A stretch of 64,000 bases of DNA from Chlorobium sp. N1 (GCF_004332115.1 NZ_SJPA01000001.1:620001-684000), one strand, 5' to 3'; counted from the stretch's first letter, positions 21,173-30,693 are shown. Notes: a model not told the origin generated them from the letters alone. A program made the numbers and translations.

Positions 21173-23152
21173 ATGCCCGAGACACCAGTGAAACCCCCGG
21201 GGAGCGACAGCTCCCGCAACCGATTCAAGCCGGTCCGCGACGGCGGCGGCGATCCAGGCTGGACGCCGGGCGGCCAGGGCCCCAAGGCCCCTTTGCCCCG
21301 CATCCTGCTCTTCCTCGTGATCGGCCTGGTCGCGCTTTTCGCCCTGCAGCGCTTCCCCCCTGCGCCAGGCGGCCCCGAAATCATCTACAACAGCTACCGC
21401 GCCCTCGTCGACGAAGGGTCGGTCTCGGAAATCGACGTGCAGACGCTCGAGGACAAGTCGGTCGTTCTCAAGGGCCGGCTGAAGGCGCCCGCCGAGCTGC
21501 AGCTTACCGACGACACCACCGTCGAGTCCGACCGGTTCTCGGTGCGCCTGCCCGCCTTCGGCGTCGAGCAGGTAGACATGCTCGCCACGAAGGGCATCCG
21601 CGTGAAGGTCGAGGAGGGCCGCGGAGGGATCTACACCGTTCTCGTGCTCTTCCTGCCCTGGATCATCTTCGGGGCCATCTACTTTTTCTTCATCCGGCGC
21701 ATGAACGGACAGAACGCCGGGCAGAAAAACCTCTTCAGCTTCGGCAAGAGCCGGGCCAAGATGGTCTCGGAGTTCGACGTCAAGACCACCTTCAAGGACG
21801 TGGCCGGTGTCGACGAGGCGGTCGAGGAGCTGCAGGAGACGGTCGAATTCCTCACGAGTCCCGGGAAGTTCCAGAAAATCGGCGGCAAGATCCCCAAGGG
21901 GGTTCTCCTGCTCGGCCCTCCCGGCACCGGAAAGACGCTGCTTGCCAAGGCGATTGCCGGTGAGGCGAAAGTTCCGTTCTTCTCGATATCGGGCGCGGAC
22001 TTCGTCGAGATGTTCGTCGGCGTCGGAGCGGCCCGAGTGCGCGACCTCTTCGAACAGGCAAAGAAGAACGCCCCCTGCATCGTCTTCATCGACGAGATCG
22101 ACGCGGTCGGCCGCAGCCGCGGCGCAGGCCTCGGCGGAGGACACGACGAACGCGAGCAAACCCTCAACCAGCTGCTCGTCGAGATGGACGGCTTCACGAC
22201 GAGCGACAACGTCATCCTCATCGCCGCCACCAACCGTCCCGATGTGCTCGACACGGCGCTCCTGCGCCCCGGGCGCTTCGACCGCCAGATCACCATCGAC
22301 AAGCCCGACATCCGCGGCCGCGAGGCGATACTCGGGATCCATACGGCAAAGACCCCGCTCGAGGCGGGCGTCGACCTCTCCATCATCGCCAAAAGCACGC
22401 CGGGCTTCTCGGGGGCCGATCTGGCCAACCTCGTCAACGAGTCGGCGCTGCTTGCCGCCCGCCAGGGCCAGGATCTCATAACCGCCGAGGATTTCGAACA
22501 GGCCCGCGACAAGATCCTGATGGGCCCGGAGCGGCGCAGCATGTACATCTCCGACGAGCAGAAGAAACTGACCGCCTACCACGAAGCCGGCCATGTGCTC
22601 GTCGCGCTCCACACCAAGGGGTCCGACCCGATCCACAAGGTCACCATCATCCCCCGCGGCCGGAGCCTCGGACTTACCGCGTACCTGCCGCTCGAGGACC
22701 GCTACACCCAGAACCGCGAGTACCTCGAGGCCATGATCACCTACGCGCTCGGAGGACGTGTGGCGGAGGAGATCGTCTTCAGCGAAACCAGTACCGGAGC
22801 GGCCAACGATATCGAGAAAGCGACCTCGATCGCCAGGAAAATGGTTCGGGAGTGGGGCATGAGCGAAAAACTCGGACCGATCAACTACGGCGACAGCCAC
22901 AAGGAGGTCTTCCTCGGCAAGGACTACTCGCACGTGCGCGAGTACAGCGAGGAGACCGCGCTGCAGATCGACGTGGAGGTGCGTACGATCATCGTCCGCT
23001 GCATGCAGAACGCAGAAAAGATCCTCAGGGAGAACCGCGAGATGCTTGAGCGCCTGGCCGAGCGGCTCATCGAAAAAGAGTCCCTCGGAGCAGAAGAGAT
23101 CGGCGAAATCACGGGCATCCGCCAGGAAGTGCTCAAGATGTCGGCGGAGTGA
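21173..23152 (+). CDS. ftsH: ATP-dependent zinc metalloprotease FtsH
   Basis: A 659-residue membrane protease. Transmembrane helices lie at about 41-59 and 153-175, flanking the periplasmic domain. The AAA domain has Walker A GPPGTGKT (248-255) and Walker B IVFIDEID (303-310). The second region of homology ends RPGRFDRQI, the zinc site is HEAGH (470-474), and a third acidic ligand lies in [11 protein letters not shown]. It degrades membrane and regulatory proteins. The frame is open to a GTG at 20990, but ATG 21173 gives the normal N-terminus and leaves room for a promoter. The stop overlaps the next start (TGATG). Confidence 0.96.
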   Translation: MPETPVKPPGSDSSRNRFKPVRDGGGDPGWTPGGQGPKAPLPRILLFLVIGLVALFALQRFPPAPGGPEIIYNSYRALVDEGSVSEIDVQTLEDKSVVLKGRLKAPAELQLTDDTTVESDRFSVRLPAFGVEQVDMLATKGIRVKVEEGRGGIYTVLVLFLPWIIFGAIYFFFIRRMNGQNAGQKNLFSFGKSRAKMVSEFDVKTTFKDVAGVDEAVEELQETVEFLTSPGKFQKIGGKIPKGVLLLGPPGTGKTLLAKAIAGEAKVPFFSISGADFVEMFVGVGAARVRDLFEQAKKNAPCIVFIDEIDAVGRSRGAGLGGGHDEREQTLNQLLVEMDGFTTSDNVILIAATNRPDVLDTALLRPGRFDRQITIDKPDIRGREAILGIHTAKTPLEAGVDLSIIAKSTPGFSGADLANLVNESALLAARQGQDLITAEDFEQARDKILMGPERRSMYISDEQKKLTAYHEAGHVLVALHTKGSDPIHKVTIIPRGRSLGLTAYLPLEDRYTQNREYLEAMITYALGGRVAEEIVFSETSTGAANDIEKATSIARKMVREWGMSEKLGPINYGDSHKEVFLGKDYSHVREYSEETALQIDVEVRTIIVRCMQNAEKILRENREMLERLAERLIEKESLGAEEIGEITGIRQEVLKMSAE

Positions 23153-23532
23153 TGGAGAACCAGCTGCTGCAGAATGTATCGATGCTGCTCATCGGCCTCT
23201 CGGCCGGCGTGCTCTCGGGCCTCTTCGGCATCGGGGGCGGCATCATCATCGTGCCGGCCCTGGTGCTGCTCCTCGGCATGACGCAGCAGACCGCCAGCGC
23301 CACGTCGCTCGTAGCCCTTCTTCTGCCGGTCGGCATCCTCGGTGTGCTGGAATACTATCGTGAGGGGAAGATATCGATGGACAACGTCTGGCTCGGGCTC
23401 CTGCTCGCCCTGGGGCTGTTCACAGGGGCGTACTTCGGCGCCCGGATCGCAACCCATCTGTCGGGCCCGATGCTGCGCCGCGCCTTTGCGGTCTTCACCG
23501 GAATTGTTGCCCTTCGTTTATGGTTTAAGTAA
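23152..23532 (+). CDS. half-size TauE/SafE family membrane protein
   Basis: A 126-residue hydrophobic protein with about four helices. The N-terminal motif GLSAGVLSGLFGIGGGIIIVPAL is the hallmark of TauE/SafE (DUF81) sulfite/sulfonate-type exporters. The family is normally about 250 residues with two such halves; only one is present, so it probably works as a dimer. The start overlaps the ftsH stop as TGATG. The substrate is unknown; a sulfur anion would fit this sulfur oxidiser, but that is a guess. Confidence 0.8.
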   Translation: MENQLLQNVSMLLIGLSAGVLSGLFGIGGGIIIVPALVLLLGMTQQTASATSLVALLLPVGILGVLEYYREGKISMDNVWLGLLLALGLFTGAYFGARIATHLSGPMLRRAFAVFTGIVALRLWFK

Positions 23533-23567
23533 CTGTCTCGCAAACAATAACCCAAGTCGTACCAACT

Positions 23568-23876
23568 ATGGGAAACACAACCACGAAAGCGGACCTGGTC
23601 AATGTTATTGCCCACAGGACAGGCCTGACCAAAAATGAGACGGAGACGGTGGTCGACGCGCTGTTCGAAAGCATCATCGACTCGCTGAAGGCGGGGCGGC
23701 GCATCGAGATCCGCGGGTTCGGATCCTTCAACATCCGCTACAAGAACCTCCGCCAGGCCCGCAATCCCAGGACCGGCGAGAAGGTGACGGTAGAGCCGAA
23801 GAACGTGCCGACCTTCAAGATCTCGAAGGAGTTCAAGCACGCCGTCAGCGAGAGCCTGAAAGGCACGACGCCCTGA
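23568..23876 (+). CDS. HU/IHF family DNA-binding protein
   Basis: A 102-residue histone-like protein with the complete HU fold. The N-terminal helices are ADLVNVIAHRTGLTKNETETVVDALF, then comes the GRRIEIRGFGSFNIR strand pair. The DNA-intercalating arm RQARNPRTGEKVTVEPKNVPTFKISKEFK carries the Asn-Pro tip at its turn. It resembles IHF-type integration host factor subunits slightly more than HU because of the RxARNPRTGE arm. It bends DNA in the nucleoid and acts as a dimer. Confidence 0.93.
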   Translation: MGNTTTKADLVNVIAHRTGLTKNETETVVDALFESIIDSLKAGRRIEIRGFGSFNIRYKNLRQARNPRTGEKVTVEPKNVPTFKISKEFKHAVSESLKGTTP

Positions 23877-23897
23877 GGCTCCCGCATACAACGCTCT

Positions 23898-24284
23898 TCA
23901 GAGATCGAAGGGATCGTCGATGATCTCCAGCGAGAGCTCTTTTCCGTGGTCGATGAAACCGATCCTGATGTAGTGGAGATTGCCGGGCGCAAAGATGTCA
24001 GCGCCCTTTTCAGCCGCATGCAGGATGATGTGGCCCTTGTGATGGCCGAGCTCCTTCGGCAGATCGCCCCACCGCTTCAGGACGATGTTCGTATAGGACT
24101 CCCCTTCCCTCACCGCAACCTGTCCGCAATCGGAAAGATCGCTGATGACGTCGGGCGCCGAGACGAGCGACATCTCCTTGCCGACCCAGATGCTCAGCAG
24201 TTCGCAGTGGAACGGCAGAAACACCGAGTTGCGGATGACCATTCCCTTTCTGCCGTCCTTGACGGCATCAATAAAACTCTTCAT
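23898..24284 (-). CDS. conserved hypothetical protein, unrecognised
   Basis: A 128-residue soluble protein that I cannot place in a family. It has mixed alpha/beta character, one Cys (in LSDCGQV), two adjacent His (LGHHKGHIILH) and an acidic C-terminus ending IIDDPFDL. There is no signal peptide or membrane segment. It is the last gene of the minus-strand group mtaB-apt-nhaD and starts 51 bases after the antiporter stop, with a hairpin covering its presumed ribosome binding site. Confidence 0.65.
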   Translation of the reverse strand: MKSFIDAVKDGRKGMVIRNSVFLPFHCELLSIWVGKEMSLVSAPDVISDLSDCGQVAVREGESYTNIVLKRWGDLPKELGHHKGHIILHAAEKGADIFAPGNLHYIRIGFIDHGKELSLEIIDDPFDL

Positions 24285-24291
24285 AGCAGTG

Positions 24292-24313
24292 CCCCCCTTT
24301 TTTATGCGGGGGG
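24292..24313 (-). promoter_or_regulatory. C6/G6 hairpin between nhaD and the following gene
   Basis: On the minus strand CCCCCC (24308-24313), a ten-base A-rich loop and GGGGGG (24292-24297) form a hairpin. The G run lies eight bases before the ATG at 24284 and is the only Shine-Dalgarno-like stretch there. The structure could attenuate nhaD read-through or mask translation of the downstream gene. Confidence 0.4.
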
Positions 24314-24335
24314 TTCGTTATAGTTCGTTAGAGCA

Positions 24336-25730
24336 TCAGAAATTGAAGAACATCAACCAGAGAACGACAAAGAACGGAATCAGGAAGGGGATGGAATACT
24401 TGTAGATATACTCCACAAAATCCGGAACATCCACTTCAGCCTGCGCGGCGATGTTCTTGACCATGAAATTGGGGGCGTTGCCGATATAGGTCAGCGCGCC
24501 GAAAAACACCGAAGCAACGGATATCGCCATCAGGTAGATGTCCGAAGAAACATCGCCCGACACCGGGGAACCGGCACCTGCTGCGAACGTCCTTATCTGG
24601 TCAGCGGAATTGATATCCAGACCGAACTTGCCGAGCGATCCGGCAAGGAAGTTCAGGTAGGTCGGAGCGTTGTCGAGCACGCCGGAGAGCGCACCGGTCA
24701 TCCAGTAGAAGCGCGTCACCGAGAAGTCGCCGGCATGCTGGCTGGCGTAGTCGCCGATCAGCTGGAGGGCGGGAATCATGGTGGAGAAAATGCCGATGAA
24801 GAGGAAGGCGACCTCCTTGATCGGTTCGAAGTTGAACTCGTTGCCCTTGAGCGCGGCATGGTCTGCGGTCTTGTAGGCGGCCACAGCCACTGCGCCCATG
24901 ATGACCTCCCGGATGCCGAACGGCACGTGCAGCATCTCCTGCAGGCTCGGGAAGCCGGGAATAACGGCAGGATCGAGGAAGACCGAAACGATGATGACCC
25001 CCAGATAGAGGAAGTTGCGCGATCCGGTGACTGAAATCCGGCCATCTCCGGCAGGAGCTTTCGCAACCCCGGCACCGGCACGCATGTCAAGCACCATGAA
25101 CACGGCGATCAGGCCGAAGACAGCGACGACCCAGGGAATCCAGACTTTCGAGATCACCCAGAAGAACGGCACGCCCTTCAGGAAGCCGAGGAAGAGCGGA
25201 GGATCCCCGATGGGGGTCAGCCCGCCGCCGATATTGCTGACGATGAAGATGAAGAAAACGATATGGAAGGCCTTCAGCCGCCCCTCGTTGATGCGCATGT
25301 ACGGGCGGATGAGGAGCATCGAGGCGCCCGTGGTCCCGATAATGTCGGCAAGCACCGCACCGAAAAGCAGCAGCAGTCCGTTGACCGCAGGGGTGCCTCG
25401 CCGATCGATATTGATCAGGATGCCTCCCGATACAATAAAGAGCGAAGCGATCAGCGCGATGAAGGAGATGTACTCCTCGAGGGTGTGCATGAGCGTATGC
25501 GTGCCATGCTCCATCAGGAAGCCGTAGTAGACCGAAACGATCGCGCCGAGCCCGACGGCGACCTTCGGATAGTGGTGCTCCCAGAAACGGTGGTAGAAGA
25601 GCGGACCGGTCGCGATCATGAGAAGAAGCGCGACGAACGGCAGGACAAGCCAGACGGGAGGCATGTGATGCATGGTTTCGACCGCTGCAGCGGCTGCCGT
25701 GAGCGCCGCTTCGTGATGTTCTGCTGCCAT
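24336..25730 (-). CDS. nhaD: NhaD-type Na+/H+ antiporter
   Basis: A 464-residue polytopic protein of the ion transporter superfamily with about 12 hydrophobic segments. The diagnostic motif is GLTPIGDPPLFLGFLKGVPFFW near the middle, and the later GNAPNFM segment near the C-terminus mirrors it. NhaD exchangers expel Na+ for protons in haloalkaliphilic and marine bacteria. It begins three bases after apt. Together with the Mrp operon it gives this strain two unrelated sodium/proton systems within about 15 kb. Confidence 0.88.
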   Translation of the reverse strand: MAAEHHEAALTAAAAAVETMHHMPPVWLVLPFVALLLMIATGPLFYHRFWEHHYPKVAVGLGAIVSVYYGFLMEHGTHTLMHTLEEYISFIALIASLFIVSGGILINIDRRGTPAVNGLLLLFGAVLADIIGTTGASMLLIRPYMRINEGRLKAFHIVFFIFIVSNIGGGLTPIGDPPLFLGFLKGVPFFWVISKVWIPWVVAVFGLIAVFMVLDMRAGAGVAKAPAGDGRISVTGSRNFLYLGVIIVSVFLDPAVIPGFPSLQEMLHVPFGIREVIMGAVAVAAYKTADHAALKGNEFNFEPIKEVAFLFIGIFSTMIPALQLIGDYASQHAGDFSVTRFYWMTGALSGVLDNAPTYLNFLAGSLGKFGLDINSADQIRTFAAGAGSPVSGDVSSDIYLMAISVASVFFGALTYIGNAPNFMVKNIAAQAEVDVPDFVEYIYKYSIPFLIPFFVVLWLMFFNF

Positions 25731-25733
25731 TTC

Positions 25734-26267
25734 TTACTCCCCCTCGAATTCAGTGAGAGAAAAGACGCGGTACCCCTTGTCCTTGATCTTCCGCTCGCCG
25801 CCGATGTCCGGCAGGTTCACGATGAAGGCCATCTCGGCGACCACGCCGCCGACCTTCTCGACGAGGGAGGCTGCGGCAAGCGCCGTGCCGCCGGTGGCGA
25901 GCAGGTCGTCGATGAGCAGGACCCGCGAACCCTTTTCGAGGGCGTCGATATGGATCTCAACCTTGTCGGTGCCGTACTCGAGGGCATACTCCTGCGAGAC
26001 GGTTTCGGCCGGGAGCTTGCCGGGCTTGCGGACAGGAACGAACCCCTTGCCGAGGGCGTAGGCCAGGGCGCTGCCGATGATGAAGCCGCGCGCCTCGATG
26101 CCGACGATCACGTCGAAGTCGACGCCGTTCTCCAGATAGCGCTGGGTCAGGTTGTCGATGACGAGCCGGAACCCGACGGGATCCTTGATGAGGGTGGTGA
26201 TGTCGCGGAACATGATACCCTTCTTCGGATAGTCGGGAATCGCGCGGATGCGGGATTTTATCGGCAT
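25734..26267 (-). CDS. apt: adenine phosphoribosyltransferase
   Basis: A 177-residue purine-salvage enzyme making AMP from adenine and PRPP. It has the APRT N-terminus IPDYPKKGIMFRDITTLI, the substrate-binding IEARGFIIG loop and the PRPP motif VLLIDDLLATGGT. It starts at ATG 26267 without a recognisable Shine-Dalgarno site. It sits 40 bases after mtaB and three bases before nhaD. Confidence 0.95.
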   Translation of the reverse strand: MPIKSRIRAIPDYPKKGIMFRDITTLIKDPVGFRLVIDNLTQRYLENGVDFDVIVGIEARGFIIGSALAYALGKGFVPVRKPGKLPAETVSQEYALEYGTDKVEIHIDALEKGSRVLLIDDLLATGGTALAAASLVEKVGGVVAEMAFIVNLPDIGGERKIKDKGYRVFSLTEFEGE

Positions 26268-26307
26268 GGGAGGATTCGGTTTGGTTGTGTCAGAACAAAA
26301 TGAACTT

Positions 26308-27633
26308 TCAAGATAACAGTCTGCCATGTAATTGCAAACCCTCGCCGAGCCGCTCGACGAGGACCGGAAGCTCCCTTCCGGCAAGCCCCTCCCCGCCTTC
26401 AGGAGACTCGACCTCCACGCGCAGGTACTCCGGCGTGTACCCCCGGCACCCCTCCTCGAAAAGCACCATACGCCGGCTGCCGACGGCCTGCAGGGCATAC
26501 GAGCGCGCCTTGTCCTCTCCGAGGCGGATGAGCTCGGCCGAGCGGCGCGCGGCCTCCTTCGGCTCGACCCTCCGGCGCACACCGGCCTCAACCTGCCGGG
26601 CGAGCAGGGTTCCCGGCCGGACGGAGCAGCTGAAGACGTGCAGGTAGCTGAGCGGCAGCGATTCGATGAAACGGCACATCTCCCCGAACTCCTCCTCCGC
26701 CTCCCCGGGATAGCCCACCATCACGTCCGCCCCCACGGCGCACCCCGGCACGGCATCCATGGCACGCAGTACGGCGTCGCGGTACCCGGCGGTGGTGTAG
26801 CGGCGGCCCATCGCCCCGAGGATCCGGTCCGATCCGGACTGCAGCGGCAGGTGCAGATGCGGCACGACACGCCGGGATGCGGCGACGGCCCTGAGCACCT
26901 CCCGGCTCAGCCGGTCCGGCTCGAGGGAGCTGATGCGGATGCGCGAAACCGGCACCTCCTCGAGCATTGCGAGGAGCTTCGCAAAATCCACATCCCCGCT
27001 CCGGTAGTCTCCGGTGTTGACTCCCGAGAGCACGATCTCGCGGTAGCCCGACAGGGCAAGCTCGCGTGCCTGGCGAAGCACCTCGCCGGGCTCGAGGGAG
27101 CGCGAACGACCGCGGGCAAGGGGGATGGTGCAGTAGGCGCAGCCGTAGTCGCAGCCGTCCTGGATCTTCAGGAACGCCCTCGTCCGGCCCCCTCCGGCGG
27201 GCGGGGAGCTGCCGGGACGGGCCCGGCGCAGCTCCGAGAGCGGGCCGGCGGCCACCGCCGGCGGCGCCCCCCTCTCCCCCTCGGCTGCCTCGAGGTAGCG
27301 GCAGAGCTCGAACTTCTCGCCGGTGCCGAGGACGGCCGAAACCCCCTCGATGCCGGCAAGGAGCGAAGGGCTGAGCTGGGCGTAGCAGCCGATCGCCACC
27401 ACACGGGCGGCGGGGTTCATGCGAACGAGGCGCCGGATCTTCTGGCGGCACTTCTGCTCGGCCTGGCCGGTCACGGCGCAGGTGTGGACGATGACGAGCG
27501 CCGGCCCCTCATCGGGTCCGCACTGCTCCCAGCCGAGCCCCTCGAGCCCCCGGAGAATGGATGAGGTTTCGGCATAGTTCAGCTTGCAGCCAAGCGTGAC
27601 CGCCGCAACTTTTTTATTGTTTTTATTGTTCAT
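26308..27633 (-). CDS. mtaB: tRNA N6-threonylcarbamoyladenosine (t6A37) methylthiotransferase MtaB
   Basis: A 441-residue radical-SAM methylthiotransferase. The N-terminal MTTase domain holds three cluster Cys (LGCKLNYAE, HTCAV, IGCYAQL). The radical SAM motif is CDYGCAYCTIP, and a C-terminal TRAM-like domain closes the chain. The TLGCKLNYAETS start and the IQDGCDYGCAYC form match MtaB rather than MiaB or RimO. It converts t6A to ms2t6A at position 37 of tRNAs. It heads the minus-strand group mtaB-apt-nhaD-hypothetical. Confidence 0.92.
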   Translation of the reverse strand: MNNKNNKKVAAVTLGCKLNYAETSSILRGLEGLGWEQCGPDEGPALVIVHTCAVTGQAEQKCRQKIRRLVRMNPAARVVAIGCYAQLSPSLLAGIEGVSAVLGTGEKFELCRYLEAAEGERGAPPAVAAGPLSELRRARPGSSPPAGGGRTRAFLKIQDGCDYGCAYCTIPLARGRSRSLEPGEVLRQARELALSGYREIVLSGVNTGDYRSGDVDFAKLLAMLEEVPVSRIRISSLEPDRLSREVLRAVAASRRVVPHLHLPLQSGSDRILGAMGRRYTTAGYRDAVLRAMDAVPGCAVGADVMVGYPGEAEEEFGEMCRFIESLPLSYLHVFSCSVRPGTLLARQVEAGVRRRVEPKEAARRSAELIRLGEDKARSYALQAVGSRRMVLFEEGCRGYTPEYLRVEVESPEGGEGLAGRELPVLVERLGEGLQLHGRLLS

Positions 27634-27700
27634 GGCGTGGCGAAAACCGTACTGAAAACGTATTCATGATAAAAAACCCGATCAAGGCAAAACCCGAAAA

Positions 27701-27720
27701 GCAATATTGCTTGCAAGCAA
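27701..27720. promoter_or_regulatory. overlapping palindromes between mtaB and the winged-helix gene
   Basis: GCAATATTGC (27701-27710) and the perfect 14-bp palindrome TTGCTTGCAAGCAA (27707-27720) share TTGC. They lie 70 bases before the winged-helix gene and 68 bases before mtaB, in the shared divergent promoter region, so they may bind a regulator, possibly the product of the adjacent gene. Confidence 0.45.
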
Positions 27721-27733
27721 AAAAGCATTCATA

Positions 27734-27739
27734 TATATT
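27734..27739 (+). promoter_or_regulatory. candidate -10 box (TATATT) for the gene at 27790
   Basis: TATATT lies 51 bases before the ATG at 27790 and immediately after the palindromes, so a bound repressor would be positioned to block it. Confidence 0.45.
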
Positions 27740-27789
27740 TGACTCTTTAACCGGCAATAATATTCCAAGAACAAAACGCTGCACACATT

Positions 27790-28242
27790 ATGGCACAGGA
27801 TGGTATATCACCCGACAAGTTCGACCGCTTCATCGAGAAGTTCGACCAGTTCCAGTCGCTTGTCGAAGAAAAAAAGAACCTGCAGGCGAAAATAGCCCGG
27901 ATGCGCGATGAGTTCAATGAAACGATCCGCCCGCTCGAAAACGAACTGGCATCGATCATCCGCAACCTCGAAAGCAACCTTTCCCGGCTCGAAGGCGGCA
28001 GCGCGCAGAAAGCCGCCACCTCCTCCCGCCGTTTCTCGCGCGGCCAGCTCGGCACGGCCATCAAGGACCTGCTCCGCGCCCATCCCGCCAAGGCCTTCAA
28101 GCCCCGCGAGATCGCCGACGCACTCGGAACCAAAGGCACCACCATCAGCATCTGGTTCAACAAGTACGGAGCCGCCGACAACGATATCGAGCGCATTCCG
28201 ACCGGCAAAGAGGGCAAACGATTCCTCTACAAGATCCGCTGA
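27790..28242 (+). CDS. coiled-coil plus winged-helix DNA-binding protein, hypothetical
   Basis: A 150-residue protein. Residues about 8-75 are a long charged helix with heptad pattern (EEKKNLQAKIARMRDEFNE), suggesting a dimeric coiled coil. Residues about 85-150 look like a winged helix: IKDLLRAHPAKAFKPREIADALG, then a recognition-helix stretch TKGTTISIWFNKYG, and a wing ending in KRFLYKIR. I do not recognise a named family. It is probably a transcriptional or nucleoid regulator. It has its own promoter region with palindromes and is closed by a strong terminator. Confidence 0.75.
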   Translation: MAQDGISPDKFDRFIEKFDQFQSLVEEKKNLQAKIARMRDEFNETIRPLENELASIIRNLESNLSRLEGGSAQKAATSSRRFSRGQLGTAIKDLLRAHPAKAFKPREIADALGTKGTTISIWFNKYGAADNDIERIPTGKEGKRFLYKIR

Positions 28243-28273
28243 AAACTCTTTGGAGAAACATTTTCCGAGAGGG

Positions 28274-28301
28274 AAAAAGCGCACTTCAAGTGCGCTTTTT
28301 T
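28274..28301. terminator. bidirectional terminator between the winged-helix gene and rodA
   Basis: AAAAAGCGCAC-TTCAA-GTGCGCTTTTTT is a GC stem flanked by A and T runs, so it can terminate both convergent genes. Confidence 0.9.
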
Positions 28302-28314
28302 CATTCTCCTCCTT

Positions 28315-29538
28315 CTAGTATCCGAGGCTCCTGCGGTTATGGTAGAAATTGAGCGCAAGGCCGACCATGATCATGTTGCCGACAAGCGAGGAACCCCCGT
28401 AGGAAACAAACGGAAGCGGCACGCCGATGACCGGAATGAGACCGAGCGTCATGCCGATGTTGATGATGACATGGATGAGAAGAAGCGAAACGAACCCGGC
28501 AAGGGTGAGTTCGACGAACCGGTTCTTGATGTTCGAAATCGCCCAGATGAGGCGAAGGACCAGGGCCGCGAAAAGCAGTATCAGGAGCGAGGAACCGATG
28601 AAGCCAAATTCCTCGGCGACGACACAGAAGATGAAATCGGTCCACTGCGCCGGAATGAAGCGAAGCTGGGTCTGGGTGCCCTCGAGGAACCCCTTGCCGA
28701 ACAGCCCGCCGGAGCTGATGGCGATCTTGGCCTGCAGGGCGTTGTAGCCCGCCCCCTGGGGATCCGACATCGGATCGAGGAAGGTCTGTATGCGTTTCAT
28801 CTGGTGGGGCTTGAGTATCTCGCCGGCGAAACGGTGCACGAAGAGCCCTGCGACGAGGCCCGAACCGACGACGGCGGGCTGGTGCAGCCTGAACCCCTTC
28901 TTCTGCACCATCATCACCACCAGAAGAAGCAGGCTGAGGCCGATGACGGCCCAGATGCTGAAGAACCCGGTAAGCAGGAGGATGAGGGGAAAGGCGAGCA
29001 GCATCAGGATGTAGATGTCGAACCCTGCCATGATGATCATCGGCGCGATGAAGGAGAGAGCCGTCAGCGTCGTGCCCATGTCGGGCTGCAGCATGATGAG
29101 CACCGCCGGCAGGAGCGGTATGGCAAGCGCCGTCATAAGGTGCGGCAGGGAGTGGATGTCGGTATCGTCGTCGGAGAGGAAACGGGCGAGGGCGAGGATG
29201 GTGGCCATCTTTGCGATCTCGGAAGGCTGGAAGCTGAAGAACCCGATCCGCACCCAGCTGGTCTGGCCGGCAATCTTCGTACCGAAAATAAGGACGACCA
29301 CGAGCATGAGCATGCCGAAGGCGTAGAAGATGTAGGCTCCGTCCTTGATGACGCGCACGTCGTTGTAGTAGACGAACACCATGGCGAGCCCTCCCAGGAG
29401 CGCCCAGGTCAGCTGGCGGAAGAAGAGCGAAAGGTCGCCCGAACCGTTCGTCGCGCTGTAGACGGCCATGAGCCCGAACACCACGAGCCCGGCGAGCGGC
29501 CCCAGGAGCCAGTAATCCAATCCATGCTGTTTGCTCAT
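28315..29538 (-). CDS. rodA: rod shape-determining protein RodA (SEDS peptidoglycan polymerase)
   Basis: A 407-residue SEDS-family protein with about ten helices. [18 protein letters not shown] is the conserved SEDS motif, and the PDMGTTLTA loop and the final [18 protein letters not shown] are also diagnostic. It polymerises lipid II into glycan strands with a class B PBP during cell elongation. No PBP2/mreBCD partner is in this window immediately downstream. It is divergent from era across a 100-bp gap. Confidence 0.93.
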   Translation of the reverse strand: MSKQHGLDYWLLGPLAGLVVFGLMAVYSATNGSGDLSLFFRQLTWALLGGLAMVFVYYNDVRVIKDGAYIFYAFGMLMLVVVLIFGTKIAGQTSWVRIGFFSFQPSEIAKMATILALARFLSDDDTDIHSLPHLMTALAIPLLPAVLIMLQPDMGTTLTALSFIAPMIIMAGFDIYILMLLAFPLILLLTGFFSIWAVIGLSLLLLVVMMVQKKGFRLHQPAVVGSGLVAGLFVHRFAGEILKPHQMKRIQTFLDPMSDPQGAGYNALQAKIAISSGGLFGKGFLEGTQTQLRFIPAQWTDFIFCVVAEEFGFIGSSLLILLFAALVLRLIWAISNIKNRFVELTLAGFVSLLLIHVIINIGMTLGLIPVIGVPLPFVSYGGSSLVGNMIMVGLALNFYHNRRSLGY

Positions 29539-29638
29539 TCCGCTGTGTAAAGTCGATTGTTCATTCCCGAGCGAATCGGTAATTTAGTATAGTAAACATT
29601 CAGTCCCGACCGGAAAAAATAACACGGCAGCCCCATCC

Positions 29639-30556
29639 ATGGAACCAACATCATTCTCCTGCGGATTCGCAAGCATCATCGGGCCGCCCAACGCCGGCAA
29701 GTCCACACTCCTCAACGCGCTGCTCGACTGCAAGCTCTCGATCGTCACACCGAAGCCGCAGACTACGCGCAAGCGCATCACCGGCATCTACCACGACGAG
29801 CGCACGCAGGTCGTCTTCCTCGACACGCCGGGCATCATGGAGCCCATGCAGAAGCTGCACGAGGCGATGCTGAAGGCCGCCCGCGACACCCTCCAGGACG
29901 CCGACGTGGTCCTGGCCATGCTCCCCTTCCGGAAGAAGGACGGCCCGATCGACTTCGAGTTCGCCGAAATGCTCCACAGCGACTGGCTGAAAGGAGCGGG
30001 CAAGCCGGTCCTGGCCGTCCTCAACAAGAGCGACCTGGTCACCGCCAAGGAGCAGAAGGAGGCCGAGGCATGGATCAGCGAGCACTGGAAACCGGCCGCG
30101 ATACTCAGCATCTCGGCCCTGAAGGGAGTGAACCTCCCTGAACTCCTCTCGGCCCTCCGGCCCTTCCTCCCCCTCAACCATCCGCTCTACCCCGAGGACG
30201 AGCTCAGCACCGCGCCGGAGCGCTTCTTCGTCGGCGAAATCATCCGCGAGAAGATCTTCCTGCTTTACGGCCGCGAGGTCCCCTACTCCACCGAGGTCCA
30301 GGTCGACGAATTCCGCGAACAGCATGAGAAGGACCCCACGAAAAAGGACCTCATCCGCTGCTCCGTCATCGTAGAACGCGACACCCAGAAACAGATCCTG
30401 ATCGGCCGCGGCGGCCAGGCCCTGAAAAAACTCGGCCAGGCCGCCAGGAGCGAGATCGAGGAGCTCATCGGCCGGCCCGTCTTCCTCGAGCTCTTCATCA
30501 AGGTGCGGCCCGACTGGCGCAAGAAACACGGCCTCTTGAAATCCTACGGATACTGA
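29639..30556 (+). CDS. era: GTPase Era
   Basis: A 305-residue GTPase. G1 GPPNAGKS is at 15-22 (Ala replaces the usual Val), and the G2 TTRKRI, G3 DTPG, G4 NKSD and G5 SAL motifs follow. The C-terminal KH domain carries the [12 protein letters not shown] loop that binds 16S rRNA. It acts in small-subunit maturation. The length is normal. The gene stands alone, and the toxin-antitoxin pair starts about 140 bases later. Confidence 0.96.
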   Translation: MEPTSFSCGFASIIGPPNAGKSTLLNALLDCKLSIVTPKPQTTRKRITGIYHDERTQVVFLDTPGIMEPMQKLHEAMLKAARDTLQDADVVLAMLPFRKKDGPIDFEFAEMLHSDWLKGAGKPVLAVLNKSDLVTAKEQKEAEAWISEHWKPAAILSISALKGVNLPELLSALRPFLPLNHPLYPEDELSTAPERFFVGEIIREKIFLLYGREVPYSTEVQVDEFREQHEKDPTKKDLIRCSVIVERDTQKQILIGRGGQALKKLGQAARSEIEELIGRPVFLELFIKVRPDWRKKHGLLKSYGY

Positions 30557-30601
30557 GGCATCGACACGCCGAGGTCAGCTGAAGCATCAGTGCGCCCAAA
30601 A

Positions 30602-30644
30602 GCAAATATTGGACACCAAACGGCATTTATTGTCCAATATTTGC
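30602..30644. promoter_or_regulatory. perfect 14-bp inverted repeat upstream of the toxin-antitoxin pair (candidate operator)
   Basis: GCAAATATTGGACA (30602-30615) and its exact complement TGTCCAATATTTGC (30631-30644) are separated by 15 bases. The repeat ends 49 bases before the antitoxin ATG, in AT-richer DNA than the flanks. AbiEi-type antitoxins repress their own promoter by binding inverted repeats, so this is the probable operator. Confidence 0.7.
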
Positions 30645-30693
30645 GCAACACCGAAAAATCCCGTACCATCATAAAAAGACCAAACGCACCACC

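Noticed and set aside
27739-27744. TTGACT as a -35 box before the winged-helix gene
   Set aside because: The nearest downstream AT hexamers are only 13-14 bases away, too close for a normal -10, and TATATT overlaps it.
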